Source: an uncultured Oscillospiraceae bacterium (lineage in GTDB: Bacteria > Bacillota_A > Clostridia > Oscillospirales > Oscillospiraceae). From it: a stretch of DNA of 7,493 nucleotides. The stretch covers positions 1 to 7,493 of the forward strand of contig CANRKN010000097.1 of the NCBI GenBank assembly GCA_947631215.1, written 5' to 3'. Positions 1 through 6,407 of this stretch are shown here, in pieces. Under the pieces are notes generated by a model. It searched no databases. It saw only the letters and a program-made list of their open reading frames with translations, and was not told the origin of the DNA. A program made the translations under genes and the position numbers. The first letter of the stretch is position 1. Each line of letters starts with the position of its first letter.

Positions 1-4
1 ATAG

Positions 5-11
5 CTCTCCT
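5..11 (-). promoter_or_regulatory. Possible ribosome-binding site of a gene beyond the left edge
   Basis: On the minus strand the last bases of the window read AGGAGAG followed by CTAT, which resembles a Shine-Dalgarno sequence placed just before a start codon that would lie outside the window. Between the csoR stop and this site (1-68) no terminator hairpin is seen. A second gene co-transcribed with csoR is therefore plausible, for example a copper chaperone or a copper-exporting P-type ATPase, the usual partners of CsoR. The identity is inference from family habit only; the start codon is not visible. Confidence 0.35.
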
Positions 12-68
12 ATGGCGTTTCCTTCTGTTGTTTCCGTGATTCACCCTCTTGACTTAATACCATTGGAC

Positions 69-371
69 TTATTTGATGAGCTTTTTCAGCACGTCGGCCA
101 GCTCCTCGGCGGCCTCGTCCTTCCCGGCCCGGATGTCCCGGACCACGCAGCCCTTGATGTGGCTGGCCAGCAGCTCCCGCTCAAAGGCGCTCACCGCCGC
201 GCTCACCGCCGCCGACTGCACCAGCACGTCGGCGCAGTAGGCGTCCTTCTCTATCATGCCCCGGACGCCTCGTATTTGCCCCTCGATGCGGTTCAGGCGG
301 TGGATGAGCTTTTTCCGCTCCTCCTCGGTCCGCTCGGTCTTCTTCCCGCCGCAGCAGCACGTCTTCTCCAT
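69..371 (-). CDS. csoR: CsoR-family copper-sensing transcriptional repressor
   Basis: This 100-residue protein belongs to the CsoR/RcnR (DUF156) family of small all-helical, cytoplasmic DNA-binding repressors, which release operator DNA on binding their effector. The helix-1 signature HRLNRIEGQIRGVRGMI is at residues 24-40. The Cu(I) ligand triad is intact as Cys46 (in DAYCADVL), His71 and Cys75 (in HIKGC), with the same 25- and 29-residue spacings as Cys36, His61 and Cys65 of Mycobacterium tuberculosis CsoR. The His argues for copper sensing rather than the persulfide sensor CstR, which lacks it. The start at 371 is chosen because AAGGAGG lies seven bases upstream; the open frame continues upstream through the promoter, but that extension is not believable. 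The N-terminus carries three consecutive cysteines (5-7), which could also bind metal. Two operator-like palindromes sit in its own promoter, so autoregulation is likely. No terminator follows, so an operon probably continues out of the window. Confidence 0.92.
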   Translation of the reverse strand: MEKTCCCGGKKTERTEEERKKLIHRLNRIEGQIRGVRGMIEKDAYCADVLVQSAAVSAAVSAFERELLASHIKGCVVRDIRAGKDEAAEELADVLKKLIK

Positions 372-378
372 CCCGGCG

Positions 379-385
379 CCTCCTT
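379..385 (-). promoter_or_regulatory. Ribosome-binding site of csoR
   Basis: AAGGAGG on the minus strand, seven bases before the ATG at 369-371. It fixes the csoR start and excludes the longer open reading frame that runs back to 638. Confidence 0.9.
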
Positions 386-392
386 GTCCGAT

Positions 393-409
393 ATACCCCC
401 TTGGGGTAT
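393..409 (-). promoter_or_regulatory. CsoR operator-like palindrome, site 1 (over transcription start)
   Basis: ATACCCCCTTGGGGTAT is a perfect inverted repeat of 7 bp arms (ATACCCC/GGGGTAT) around three bases. Known CsoR operators are AT-flanked, G/C-tract pseudo-palindromes of this form. It lies between the predicted -10 and the csoR ribosome-binding site, over the expected start of transcription, where bound repressor would block initiation. Binding by this CsoR is inferred from motif and position. Confidence 0.8.
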
Positions 410-413
410 CTAT

Positions 414-442
414 ATCATATACCCGCCCAGGGTATATGTCAA
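414..442 (-). promoter_or_regulatory. csoR promoter (sigma-A type)
   Basis: On the minus strand a perfect -35 TTGACA (437-442) is followed after 17 bp by the -10 TATGAT (414-419). Transcription should start near 406-408, giving a leader of about 36 bases before the csoR ATG. The spacer is almost wholly occupied by operator-like site 2, and site 1 covers the expected start. Confidence 0.87.
416..438 (-). promoter_or_regulatory. CsoR operator-like palindrome, site 2 (in promoter spacer)
   Basis: A perfect 9-bp inverted repeat, CATATACCC at 416-424 and GGGTATATG at 430-438, surrounds the five bases GCCCA. The site fills the -35/-10 spacer and overlaps both promoter boxes by a few bases. Its centre is 26 bp from the centre of site 1, about 2.5 helical turns. 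It shares the ATACCC...GGGTAT core with site 1, so the same CsoR tetramer type probably binds both. Confidence 0.8.
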
Positions 443-471
443 GAGGGTCATTTATATTATGCCCAACGCAC

Positions 472-502
472 AAAAAGGGAGCAGAGCCGAAGCTCTGCTC
501 CC
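472..502 (-). terminator. Intrinsic terminator of the large surface-protein gene
   Basis: On the minus strand an 11-bp perfect stem (GGGAGCAGAGC with GCTCTGCTCCC) closes a TTCG tetraloop and is followed at once by five T (472-476 on the plus strand as A5). It begins 21 bases after the TAA at 524-526 and ends about 30 bases before the csoR -35 box, so it insulates csoR from read-through. The plus-strand direction has no T tract, so it works one way. Confidence 0.93.
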
Positions 503-523
503 CGTTGGTCTGTTGTCTTTCCT

Positions 524-883
524 TTACTTCATCCAGGCGCTGCCGTTCCAGTCGCCCAGCTCGGTGGTGTAGGTGCACTTGCCGGCGGAGCCTTCCTTGG
601 TGCTGAACCAGCCCGTGCCGTACTCGCCGCCGACCCACTGCCAGCCGGTCAGCATCTTTCCGATCTCGCCGTTCTTATTGGTGGGCTGCAGGAAGTACCA
701 CCCCATGCCGCCGTGCAGGTCATCCAGATACTGCATGCCGGTGAGCATCTTCCCGTCGACGCCCACATAGTACCAGTTGCCGTCCCACTGGCTGGCGCCG
801 TCCACCTTGCCGACCCAGTAGTCGGACACGAGCCAGTTGTTCTTGTAGAAGTACCACACGCCGGTGGCCTCGTCATAGCTCCA
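524..883 (-). other. C-terminal aromatic wall-binding-like repeats, read in a shifted frame
   Basis: From a Trp codon at 881-883 to the TAA at 524, this frame encodes 119 residues rich in Trp, Tyr and Gly: GVWYFYKNN, WDGNWYYVGVDGKMLTG, GMGWYFLQP, GKMLTGWQW and YGTGWF. The pattern matches the choline/cell-wall-binding repeat type (GW-x-WYYF-x-x-DG-x-M-x-TG), which holds secreted proteins to wall polymers. The codon before it continues into an Ala/Pro-rich linker (AAPAPPASGTG) in the same frame, as expected of a domain that belongs to the upstream protein. It has no start codon or ribosome-binding site of its own. Confidence 0.8.
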
Positions 884-3800
884 GCCGGTGCCGGACGCGG
901 GAGGCGCGGGGGCAGCGGCTCGGCGTTCACATCTTCCAGATACAGGATCGCGACGAACAGCGCAAGTCCGGCGTCGTCCACCTCCTCCTGGGTGGCGTCC
1001 GGGTCGGCATACACGGCCTTCGCGGCCTCCAGGGCATCCATCATGTCGGCCCAGGTCTCAGGGGTCCACTCCTCTTCGTTCAGCGCCTCGGCGTCGGCGA
1101 TGGTCTGCTCCAGCTGGCTCTTGTCGACCTCCGGCGCGGGCTCGGCCGGCTCCAGCGACAGGATGGCGCCGTACAGTATCAGGATGATGGCGTCCACCTC
1201 TTCCTGGGTGGCGTCCGGGTCGGCGTATATTTCCTTGGCGCGCTCCAGAACGCTGACCATGGCGGCCCAGGACTCGGGGGTGCATTCGGCTTCGTTTATC
1301 GCTTCGGCCGCGGTGATGAGCTCCCCCAGGAGGGACTTATCCACGGGCGGGATCTCCTCCAGGGCGTCTATGGCGTCGTCCAGCGCTTTCAGCGCGGCGT
1401 CCACGTCCTCCTGGGTGGCGTCCTCGTCGGCGTACACGTCCTTGGCCTTGGCCAGGGCGTCCTCCACCACGGCCCAGGTCTCGGGGGTATAGTCCTCTTC
1501 CGTCAGCTCCTCAGCCACGCCGATGGAGCCCTCCAGCTCCCTCTTGTCGGCGGGCGCGTCCGCCTTCACCGGCACCAGCGCGTTCACGGCGTCCTTCAGC
1601 GCCTTCTGGGCGCTGTCCACCATGGTCTGGGTGGCCCAGAGGTTATCTGCCGTGCCCTTGGCCGCCGCCAGGGCGGTCTCCAGGGCGGACCAGCTCTCCG
1701 GGGTGTAGTCCTCCTCCTTCAGCTCCTCCGCCGCCGTGATGGCCGCGTTCAGCGCCGTCTTATCCGTGGTGGGTATGGAGGGATAATAGGGCTCGGTATA
1801 GCCGATGGCGTACACGGAGAACTTGCTGGCGTAGATGTAGATCAGGCCCCGGGCCGTATCCAGCCTGTAGGTGCCGTCGGCCGAACCGCTGCTGCTGGGC
1901 GTGAGCGCTATGGTCTCGCTGTTCCCCGCATCGTCCTCATGGTACCGGTACACGGTGATATTGTTCTTGCCGGAGAAGTCGTAGGACACCACCAGGGTGA
2001 TGATGCTGTCGGTCTCGTGGAGCTCCTCCGGGTCTCCGCTCCCCGTCACCTTGATGGTCACGTCCAGATAGGACAGGTTCCCGCTCTGGCCGCCCGCCTT
2101 TTCCTTGAGCGCAGCCACGACGTCACCGCTGACTTCGGCCTCCTCCTCGGCGGTTATGTCCATCGTGACCGTTTCGCCGGACGCCGCCTTTTCCGCGGCC
2201 ACCTGATCCAGGCCGCTCACGGTCACCTTCGGCGTGTCGGAGTTTTCCACCTTATAGGTGAGCCCGACCTTCACGCCGGCCGCGGGCAGTATGACGTCGG
2301 CGGTCACTTCCTCGTCGGCCACTTCCACCACCGAGGTGACAGTGACGTCATTGAAAGTGACGATCAGGGTGTAGACGCCGGGCTTCACTTCCAGGAACTC
2401 GTATTTGCCGTCGACGCCGGTCTTGGTCGCCGCAACAGCCTCGCCGCCCGCGAAGGGCGCCAGCTCGACCTTAGCCAAATGTACGTTCTCGGAACCTCCT
2501 TCGGTCTTCTGCGTCACGGTACCCTTTACGGGGTAGACGCCGATCGGCTCTTTGAACGTCCAGCCGCAGGTCGTGCATTTATATTCTACAAAGTCTTCCC
2601 CTGTTACGCCGGAGAGCACCGGGTCGTGGGCCTCGTGGTCGTACTCCAGCTTGCATATGCTGCACACCTTGTAGTGCTCTTCCTCGTTGTAGCTCCATTC
2701 TCCGTTCCACTCGTGGGTGCTCTTGGCCACGTAGCCACAGTCCGCGCATGTCCTGTGGGCGCACTCATCGTCCGGGTCCGGTACCCAGCCGAGGTGTTCG
2801 TCCGTGCCGTTCAGCCAGTTGTGCGCGGTGTACCCGTTTGTATTCCCGCTGGAGTCCTGCTGATCTTTGCATGCCTCGAAATCCGCCGCGATCGTCAGAT
2901 TGCACTCGCCCTCGCCATTGCAGGGGTGCCAGTGATAGCCCGTTTTCGTATCCGGGTCATTATGGTCCCACTCGCTCATGTTCCATTCATGGACGTGGGT
3001 GATGGTCAGCGTGCCAACATGCGCGGGGCTCTCGGTCGTCAGCTGGAAGTTCGTGTTGGTCACGTCGGCATAGACCTCATACACACCCGGCATGGTGGGC
3101 GCGGTGTCCAAAGGCTGGCTGCCATACTTATAGCTGACCTTGATGTCGCCCTCGGTGAGCGCGGGCGTTTTCGGATTCTGCAGCGCGATTATATCCGATT
3201 TGGCGACTTCGATCTGGCTGCCTTTGTTATAGGGCTTTTGCCATCCCTCCTCGTTCTCCGTGAACGAGATGGGCGCTTTCGTGACCTCCACGCTGACGCT
3301 GTTGCTGCTATCAAGTTCAAAGCTGGTCACTCCACTCAGCGTATAGAGACCCGTATCGCCCGCAAGCACCAGGTCTTTTACCGTCACCTTATTATAGGTA
3401 CCCACCTCTTTGCCGTCCAGGGTGTCATCTTTCAGTTCCGCATCGCCGTGGTTTATCGTCAGTTTTTCGAGATTATTCGTACTCACTCTCAAAGTGAGCG
3501 TGTATTTGTCCGCGGCAAGGACGTTAGTCCCGTCATAGACCTTGCCGTCCTTCAACTCGAACTTCAGGTCCGCGGCCGTGATGACCTTGGGCTGGACGTC
3601 GATGGTCACCTCATTGCTGGTGCTCCCGAGAAGCTTATTGTCACCTTCGTCCGGGGTGAACTCCGCTGTGAGAGCTTTGTTTTTGCTTAATGCGATCGCT
3701 CTCAGTTCGGTGCTGGTGAGGGTGAACGCCGCCGCTCCTTCGCCACTGGTGAAAGTGACATCCTGCGAGTTCACACCGCTAAACGCTTGACCGCCCAGTT

Positions 3801-6114
3801 TGAGCGTCACTTTGCCGTTTTTGGCGCTGTACGCCGTGATATTGTTTCCGTCAGCGCCCGTCACCGTCGCGGTGAGCTCTACAGTATCGCCGCCATAAGT
3901 CGCTTTGTTCCCATCTGTGACGCCTTTGGTGGCCTTGAGTTCCACCTTGGTCTCCGCCGGGTTGATTTTGGCTATGACCTTATTGGGGTTTATACCTTTG
4001 TAGTTTTTGTTCTCCGCCACCTTGTACCACACCGTATACGTCCCGACCTCTTCCCCCTGGGGCGTGGCTGTGCTGAATGCTGCGCCGTCGGGCGTTTCGG
4101 AGGGGGTGTCCTCCTTGACCACCGCGTACTGCAGCGTGCCACCCTCGGCCGTGCCAGCCGGGTCGAGCAGGTTCTGCTGTGCACCGGTATATTTGAGGTC
4201 AGTCTTGGGCTGGGGCGTCGGATCGATCTTGGAGTCGGCCTGGGTGATGGTCGCGGTGACCTTACTAAAGGTATAGGCGTCGCCCACGCCGGGGTCGGAC
4301 AGCTTGTAGAGCTTATGGGTCACGGCGTCCTCGCCCGTAAGGGCAAGACCCGTCACCTCCACGCCGGTATATGTAGCCACGTCGGTGCCCTTCACCGTCG
4401 CCGTCCCGGTGCATTTCACGCCCACGTTGTCATCAGGTAAGACCTTCGCGCTCTCCTGGAGCACAGCAGTGACAGTGTCGAACACACCGGTCTTGTCGTA
4501 TACCTTTGCTAGCACTGTGATATCGACATATTCCGTTGGGTTGATCTCCTTGGGCTGGACAGTGACGCTCTTCTTTGTGTCTTCGGTATCTTCAAGATAT
4601 TGATATTGATCGGTAAACGCCGCTTCAAGCGTCGCCCCTTTTGCAAGCGCTTTCAGGTTTTCCGCGGTGAGGTCAAACGTCTTCGACATCTGGTGAGTGC
4701 CGTCGTTGCTAAATCCCGAGGAACTGCTGTCCTTGCTCGTTACGGGGGTTTCACCCACTTTGAGCGTTATGCTGCCGCCATTATACTGAGTGACATTGGG
4801 GGCCGTCACCGTCACGGTGACGGTGTTCGCCCCGGCGCCGTATGTCAGACCGGACAGATCGCCGATCACCGTCGTCGTTGGCGCCTTTCCAATGGTGACC
4901 TCTATAGGGTTATCATCTTCCGTCCCATCGTATTCCTTGTAGTCCGGGGCCGGGACCACCTTCCACCAGACATAATAGGTGCCGGGAAGCGACGCCCAGG
5001 GCAGATGGTCGTCCGTATAAAGATAATCTTCCGGCGGGGTCTCCCCATCTTCCGACACTGCGTATTTTACCGTGCCGCCCGTGATCACGGATTTTTCCAC
5101 GAGAGCACGATCCCCGGCGGTATAGGTCATCCCCGTTATCCCCTTCGGCGGGGTGGTAAGCTCGATAGTCTTCTTAGGCAGCACCTGGACGCTATTGAGC
5201 GGCCCTTCTGCCGGATCTACGTATGTACTGTCTGCCTGGGTCGCGAAGTAGTAATCCTCCGCCAGCAGGGCTCCCAGGTCCTCGCCCGTGATCGAACCGT
5301 ATTTACCGCCGGAGAGCTTCACCTCGCCGCTGCCGAGGTTGGTGACGTCCAGGGTACCGATGGTGCCTTCCGCGCCTTCTTCGACGGTCAGCTTGCCCCC
5401 CGTGATGGTCAGTGTCCCCGTGACGGTGCCGTTTCCGGAGACGGTCACATTGCCGCTGCTTTGGACCTTGACGGCGGTGTATCCATCCTTGTGCTCCACG
5501 GTCGCGGAGCCCTTGATCGTCAGCTCGCCGTTGCTAACGTCGATGGTGGGCTGGGTAGACCCCTCCACAGAGTAGACCGAGACGCTGCCGTCCAGGGTCA
5601 GCGAAGCGTTCTCATTGTTAACAGAGATCACAGAGATATCCTTGGACTCGCTCTTGTTGGCGATGCTGTGATCGCCATCGACGATCAACCTGGCGTTGGT
5701 AGTCGCCAGCACACTGCTCACCGTGGCGTCCGCATTCATCGTGATCTTTTGTCCGTCAAGATTCTCTATCCAGAACGTGTTAAAATCTTGCGCACTGTCT
5801 TCATAGGGCGCATCCGCTCCCAGCGCCGCGGGGGCGGGCTCATCCGCCGCCGGCTCCGCCATGACCGCGGGGGCCGGCTCATCCACGGCCACAGGGACAT
5901 AGTCCTCCGCCGGCACCGGCTCCTCCTCCACAGGGAGGGCGGGCGCCTCCATGGGCACAGGGTCCTCCGGTGCCGCCGGGGCCGGGGCCGGGGCCATATC
6001 CTCCTGCGCCGCGCTCTCCTCCGCCAGGAACGCCTCATCCGCCGCGAAGGCGGGCGCCGCCAGGCTGAGAGTCATCACGAACGCCAGGAACAGACTCAAT
6101 ATACGCTTTTTCAT
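524..6114 (-). CDS. Large secreted modular surface protein (YDG/Ig-like, FIVAR, wall-binding tail) with apparent frameshift
   Basis: The gene encodes an exported multidomain protein of 1,863 residues if one base is restored near 908-912; uncorrected, the frame ends at 649 after 1,821 residues, the last 85 or so being out of frame. Module order: signal peptide (1-24), Pro/Ala/Glu-rich spacer (25-110), beta-repeat region (112-316), Ig/YDG-like modules in A-B-C-A-B-C-A order (318-1040), Cys/His-rich segment (1040-1190), carboxypeptidase-regulatory-like domain (1193-1279), beta domain (1280-1442), four FIVAR repeats (1451-1726), Pro-rich linker and aromatic wall-binding-like repeats. The start at 6114 is chosen for the signal peptide and an AGGAGG nine bases upstream; the frame is open back to 6189, but that stretch holds the expected transcription start and leader. 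No LPXTG motif or membrane anchor is seen, so attachment probably depends on the tail. No enzymatic domain is recognised; an adhesive or structural envelope role is inferred. It is transcribed alone, between its own promoter and terminator. Confidence 0.88.
908..912 (-). other. Probable frameshift position (G5/C5 run)
   Basis: The upstream frame reads ...NAEPLPP then RLPRPAPAGAM, which loses all domain character, while the shifted frame resumes a Pro/Ala linker and wall-binding repeats. Adding one C to the minus-strand CCCCC gives ...AEPLPPAPPASGTGW and joins the two smoothly. The exact base cannot be fixed, but the run is the natural slippage site. A programmed -1 shift is unlikely because tRNA on CCC CCG would have to re-pair with GCC CCC. 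Confidence 0.75.
937..1764 (-). repeat. Four FIVAR repeats of 63 residues
   Basis: Four copies at 1576-1764, 1360-1548, 1153-1341 and 937-1125 (protein residues 1451-1513, 1523-1585, 1592-1654 and 1664-1726), each exactly 63 residues with 6-9-residue linkers. Each has DK-x-x-L, then AEELxEEDYTPESW or similar, then ATQExVD and a final helix. This matches FIVAR, a helical module of Gram-positive surface proteins often linked to ligand or sugar binding. The last helix of copies 3 and 4 is strikingly hydrophobic (IILILYGAILSL, AGLALFVAILYL) compared with the charged helices of copies 1 and 2. Confidence 0.88.
1789..2277 (-). other. Beta-rich domain typical of clostridial surface proteins
   Basis: Residues 1280-1442 form a beta-rich segment ending in NITVYRYHEDDAG, a short disordered Ser/Gly stretch and YIYASKFSVYAIGYTEP. 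Similar YRYH...KFSxYAIGY segments recur just before C-terminal anchoring or SLH regions in Firmicute surface proteins. I cannot assign a named family. It precedes the helical FIVAR stalk, so it may act as a structural cap. Confidence 0.5.
2278..2538 (-). other. Carboxypeptidase-regulatory-like (prealbumin-type) domain
   Basis: Residues 1193-1279 (YPVKGTVTQ, VHLAKVELAP, TKTGVDGKYEFLEVKPGVYTL, VEVADEEVTADVILP) show the seven-stranded signature V-x-G-x-V ... T-x-x-D-G-x-Y-x-F-x-x-x-x-P-G-x-Y of the CarboxypepD_reg/SpaA-like folds. Such domains are structural stalk units. No isopeptide Lys/Asn/Glu triad could be assigned by eye. Confidence 0.7.
2545..2997 (-). other. Cys/His-rich zinc-ribbon-like segment in the surface protein
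   Basis: Residues 1040-1190 contain ten of the twelve cysteines of the in-frame part of the protein. Three CxxC pairs (1123/1126, 1151/1154, 1180/1183) and CNGEGEC plus ECAHRTC are interspersed with many His and Trp; HEWN occurs twice. The form H-x-W ... H-x-x-x-C-x-x-C resembles zinc-ribbon-like repeats found in exported clostridial proteins. Either metal binding or disulfides would rigidify it. No metal is proven. Confidence 0.65.
2995..5163 (-). repeat. Tandem A-B-C-A-B-C-A array of Ig-like and YDG-like modules
   Basis: Three module types alternate. A (5163-4882, 4215-3958, 3273-2995; residues 318-411, 634-719, 948-1040) has GGTxxYAV ... PGTYYVWWKV or GTYTVWYKV. B (4884-4543, 3957-3580; residues 411-524, 720-845) has TYGxxxxTVTVTVT, ITLKVG or VTLKLG, and ends in VTVQPKEI or IDVQPKVI. 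C (4542-4216, 3579-3274; residues 525-633, 846-947) carries the YDG signature KVYDKT or KVYDGT and VGTYNKVTVKDLVL or VATYTGVEVTGLAL. Copies are diverged but collinear, so the whole A-B-C block of about 315 residues seems to have been duplicated with a terminal A added. These are extended stalk modules. Confidence 0.75.
5167..5781 (-). other. N-terminal beta-repeat (beta-helix-like) region
   Basis: Residues 112-316 consist of short Val/Thr/Gly-rich strands, such as SLTLDGSVSVYSV, GELTIKGSATVEH, GNVTVSGNGTVTG and GEVKLSGGKYGSI, at intervals of about 15-25 residues, then LLAEDYYF. This periodicity fits a right-handed beta-helix or carbohydrate-binding-like fold placed at the free end of the molecule. 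It is the likeliest binding tip, but no ligand residues can be assigned. Confidence 0.55.
5785..6114 (-). other. Signal peptide and Pro/Ala/Glu-rich spacer
   Basis: The protein begins MKKR, then a hydrophobic core (ILSLFLAFVMTLSLAA) and a PAFA-A site, with predicted Sec cleavage after residue 24 (6043-6114). Residues 25-110 (5785-6042) are an acidic low-complexity stretch dominated by Pro, Ala, Glu and Asp (APAPAPAAPEDPVP and similar), probably unstructured. Its DNA contains short GGGGCC-type repeats. Confidence 0.9.
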
Positions 6115-6123
6115 ATGTTTTCC

Positions 6124-6129
6124 CCTCCT
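6124..6129 (-). promoter_or_regulatory. Ribosome-binding site of the surface-protein gene
   Basis: AGGAGG on the minus strand, nine bases before the ATG at 6112-6114. It selects the start that yields a signal peptide. Confidence 0.9.
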
Positions 6130-6157
6130 GTGATGCGATTTGGGTGTATAAATGCAT

Positions 6158-6182
6158 ATGACACAATGATACATTATGTCAT
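6158..6182 (-). promoter_or_regulatory. 25-bp imperfect palindrome at the expected transcription start
   Basis: On the minus strand ATGACATAATG and CATTGTGTCAT are separated by TAT, matching at 10 of 11 positions. It begins 5 bp after the -10 box and spans roughly +1 to +24 of the surface-protein transcript. It may be an operator for a dimeric regulator, or a hairpin at the 5' end of the mRNA. No regulator family is recognised from the motif. Confidence 0.55.
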
Positions 6183-6187
6183 TTGCC

Positions 6188-6215
6188 ATTATACCCCCCC
6201 CCCGCGGGATTTCAA
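6188..6215 (-). promoter_or_regulatory. Promoter of the surface-protein gene with poly-G spacer
   Basis: On the minus strand TTGAAA (6210-6215) and a perfect TATAAT (6188-6193) are separated by 16 bp: TCCCGC followed by ten G. Transcription should start near 6181, giving a leader of about 67 bases. The spacer is one base short of the optimum, so a change in the G run by slippage would directly alter promoter strength. Confidence 0.78.
6194..6203. repeat. Homopolymer of ten G (minus) / C (plus) inside the promoter spacer
   Basis: Ten identical bases occupy the -10-proximal part of the spacer. It is the longest homopolymer noticed in the window. Runs of this length are known slipped-strand mispairing sites in phase-variable bacteria. 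Confidence 0.95.
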
Positions 6216-6304
6216 TAGCATTTCAGGTCGGGATTTCCTCATTTCAGGGCAAAAACATAGCAAATGAGTGGAAAATCCTGGATAATCGCCCCATGTAAAG
6301 AATA

Positions 6305-6328
6305 CAGCCCCCTCTGACGAGGGGGCTG
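6305..6328 (-). terminator. Hairpin C: possible terminator downstream of the lysozyme gene
   Basis: A perfect 10-bp GC-rich stem (CAGCCCCCTC with GAGGGGGCTG) closes a four-base loop. In the minus direction it is followed by TATTCTTT, a moderate T-rich tail. It lies 110 bases after the lysozyme stop and about 90 bases before the surface-protein -35 box, so it could end the lysozyme transcript. The imperfect T tract and the distance keep confidence moderate. Confidence 0.5.
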
Positions 6329-6345
6329 GCAACACATAGTGGGGC

Positions 6346-6380
6346 CCCCATGAAAGCCCAGCGAAGCGGGTTTCATGGGG
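6346..6380. other. Hairpin B with GCGAAGC loop
   Basis: CCCCATGAAA (6346-6355) pairs with TTTCATGGGG (6371-6380); after a one-base bulge CCC pairs with GGG, leaving AGCGAAGC in the loop. GCGAAGC is itself known as an unusually stable DNA mini-hairpin. No T tract follows on either strand, so this is not an ordinary terminator. It forms part of the hairpin cluster at 6305-6427. Confidence 0.7.
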
Positions 6381-6407
6381 AAAAGGAGAAGCCGCGGGCC
6401 ACTCGAG

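Noticed and set aside
372..638. N-terminal extension of csoR to 638
   Set aside because: It would run through the terminator, the promoter and both operators, and a strong ribosome-binding site supports the start at 371.
905..916. Programmed -1 ribosomal frameshift at CTG CCC CCG
   Set aside because: The heptamer G CCC CCG does not allow good re-pairing in the -1 frame and no clear stimulatory structure was seen; a simple one-base indel is more likely.
401..1492. Plus-strand open frame of 363 residues
   Set aside because: Antisense to the FIVAR repeats; the Ser/Ala repeats in its translation only mirror the repeated DNA of the real gene.
1939..3690. Plus-strand open frame of 583 residues
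   Set aside because: It is antisense to the well-supported surface-protein gene; its product is Arg/Val/His-rich with no domain, and no ribosome-binding site is seen. Long antisense frames are expected in GC-rich coding sequence.
6115..6189. 25-residue N-terminal extension of the surface protein
   Set aside because: The extension would bury the signal peptide, its start codon overlaps the -10 box, and AGGAGG supports the start at 6114.
4600..6267. Plus-strand open frame of 555 residues
   Set aside because: Antisense shadow of the N-terminal half of the surface protein. It is Arg/Gly/His-rich and runs through the promoter region of the minus-strand gene.
6238..6268. 7-bp inverted repeat CTCATTT / AAATGAG with a 17-base loop
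   Set aside because: Short arms and a long loop; easily due to chance and with no T tract.
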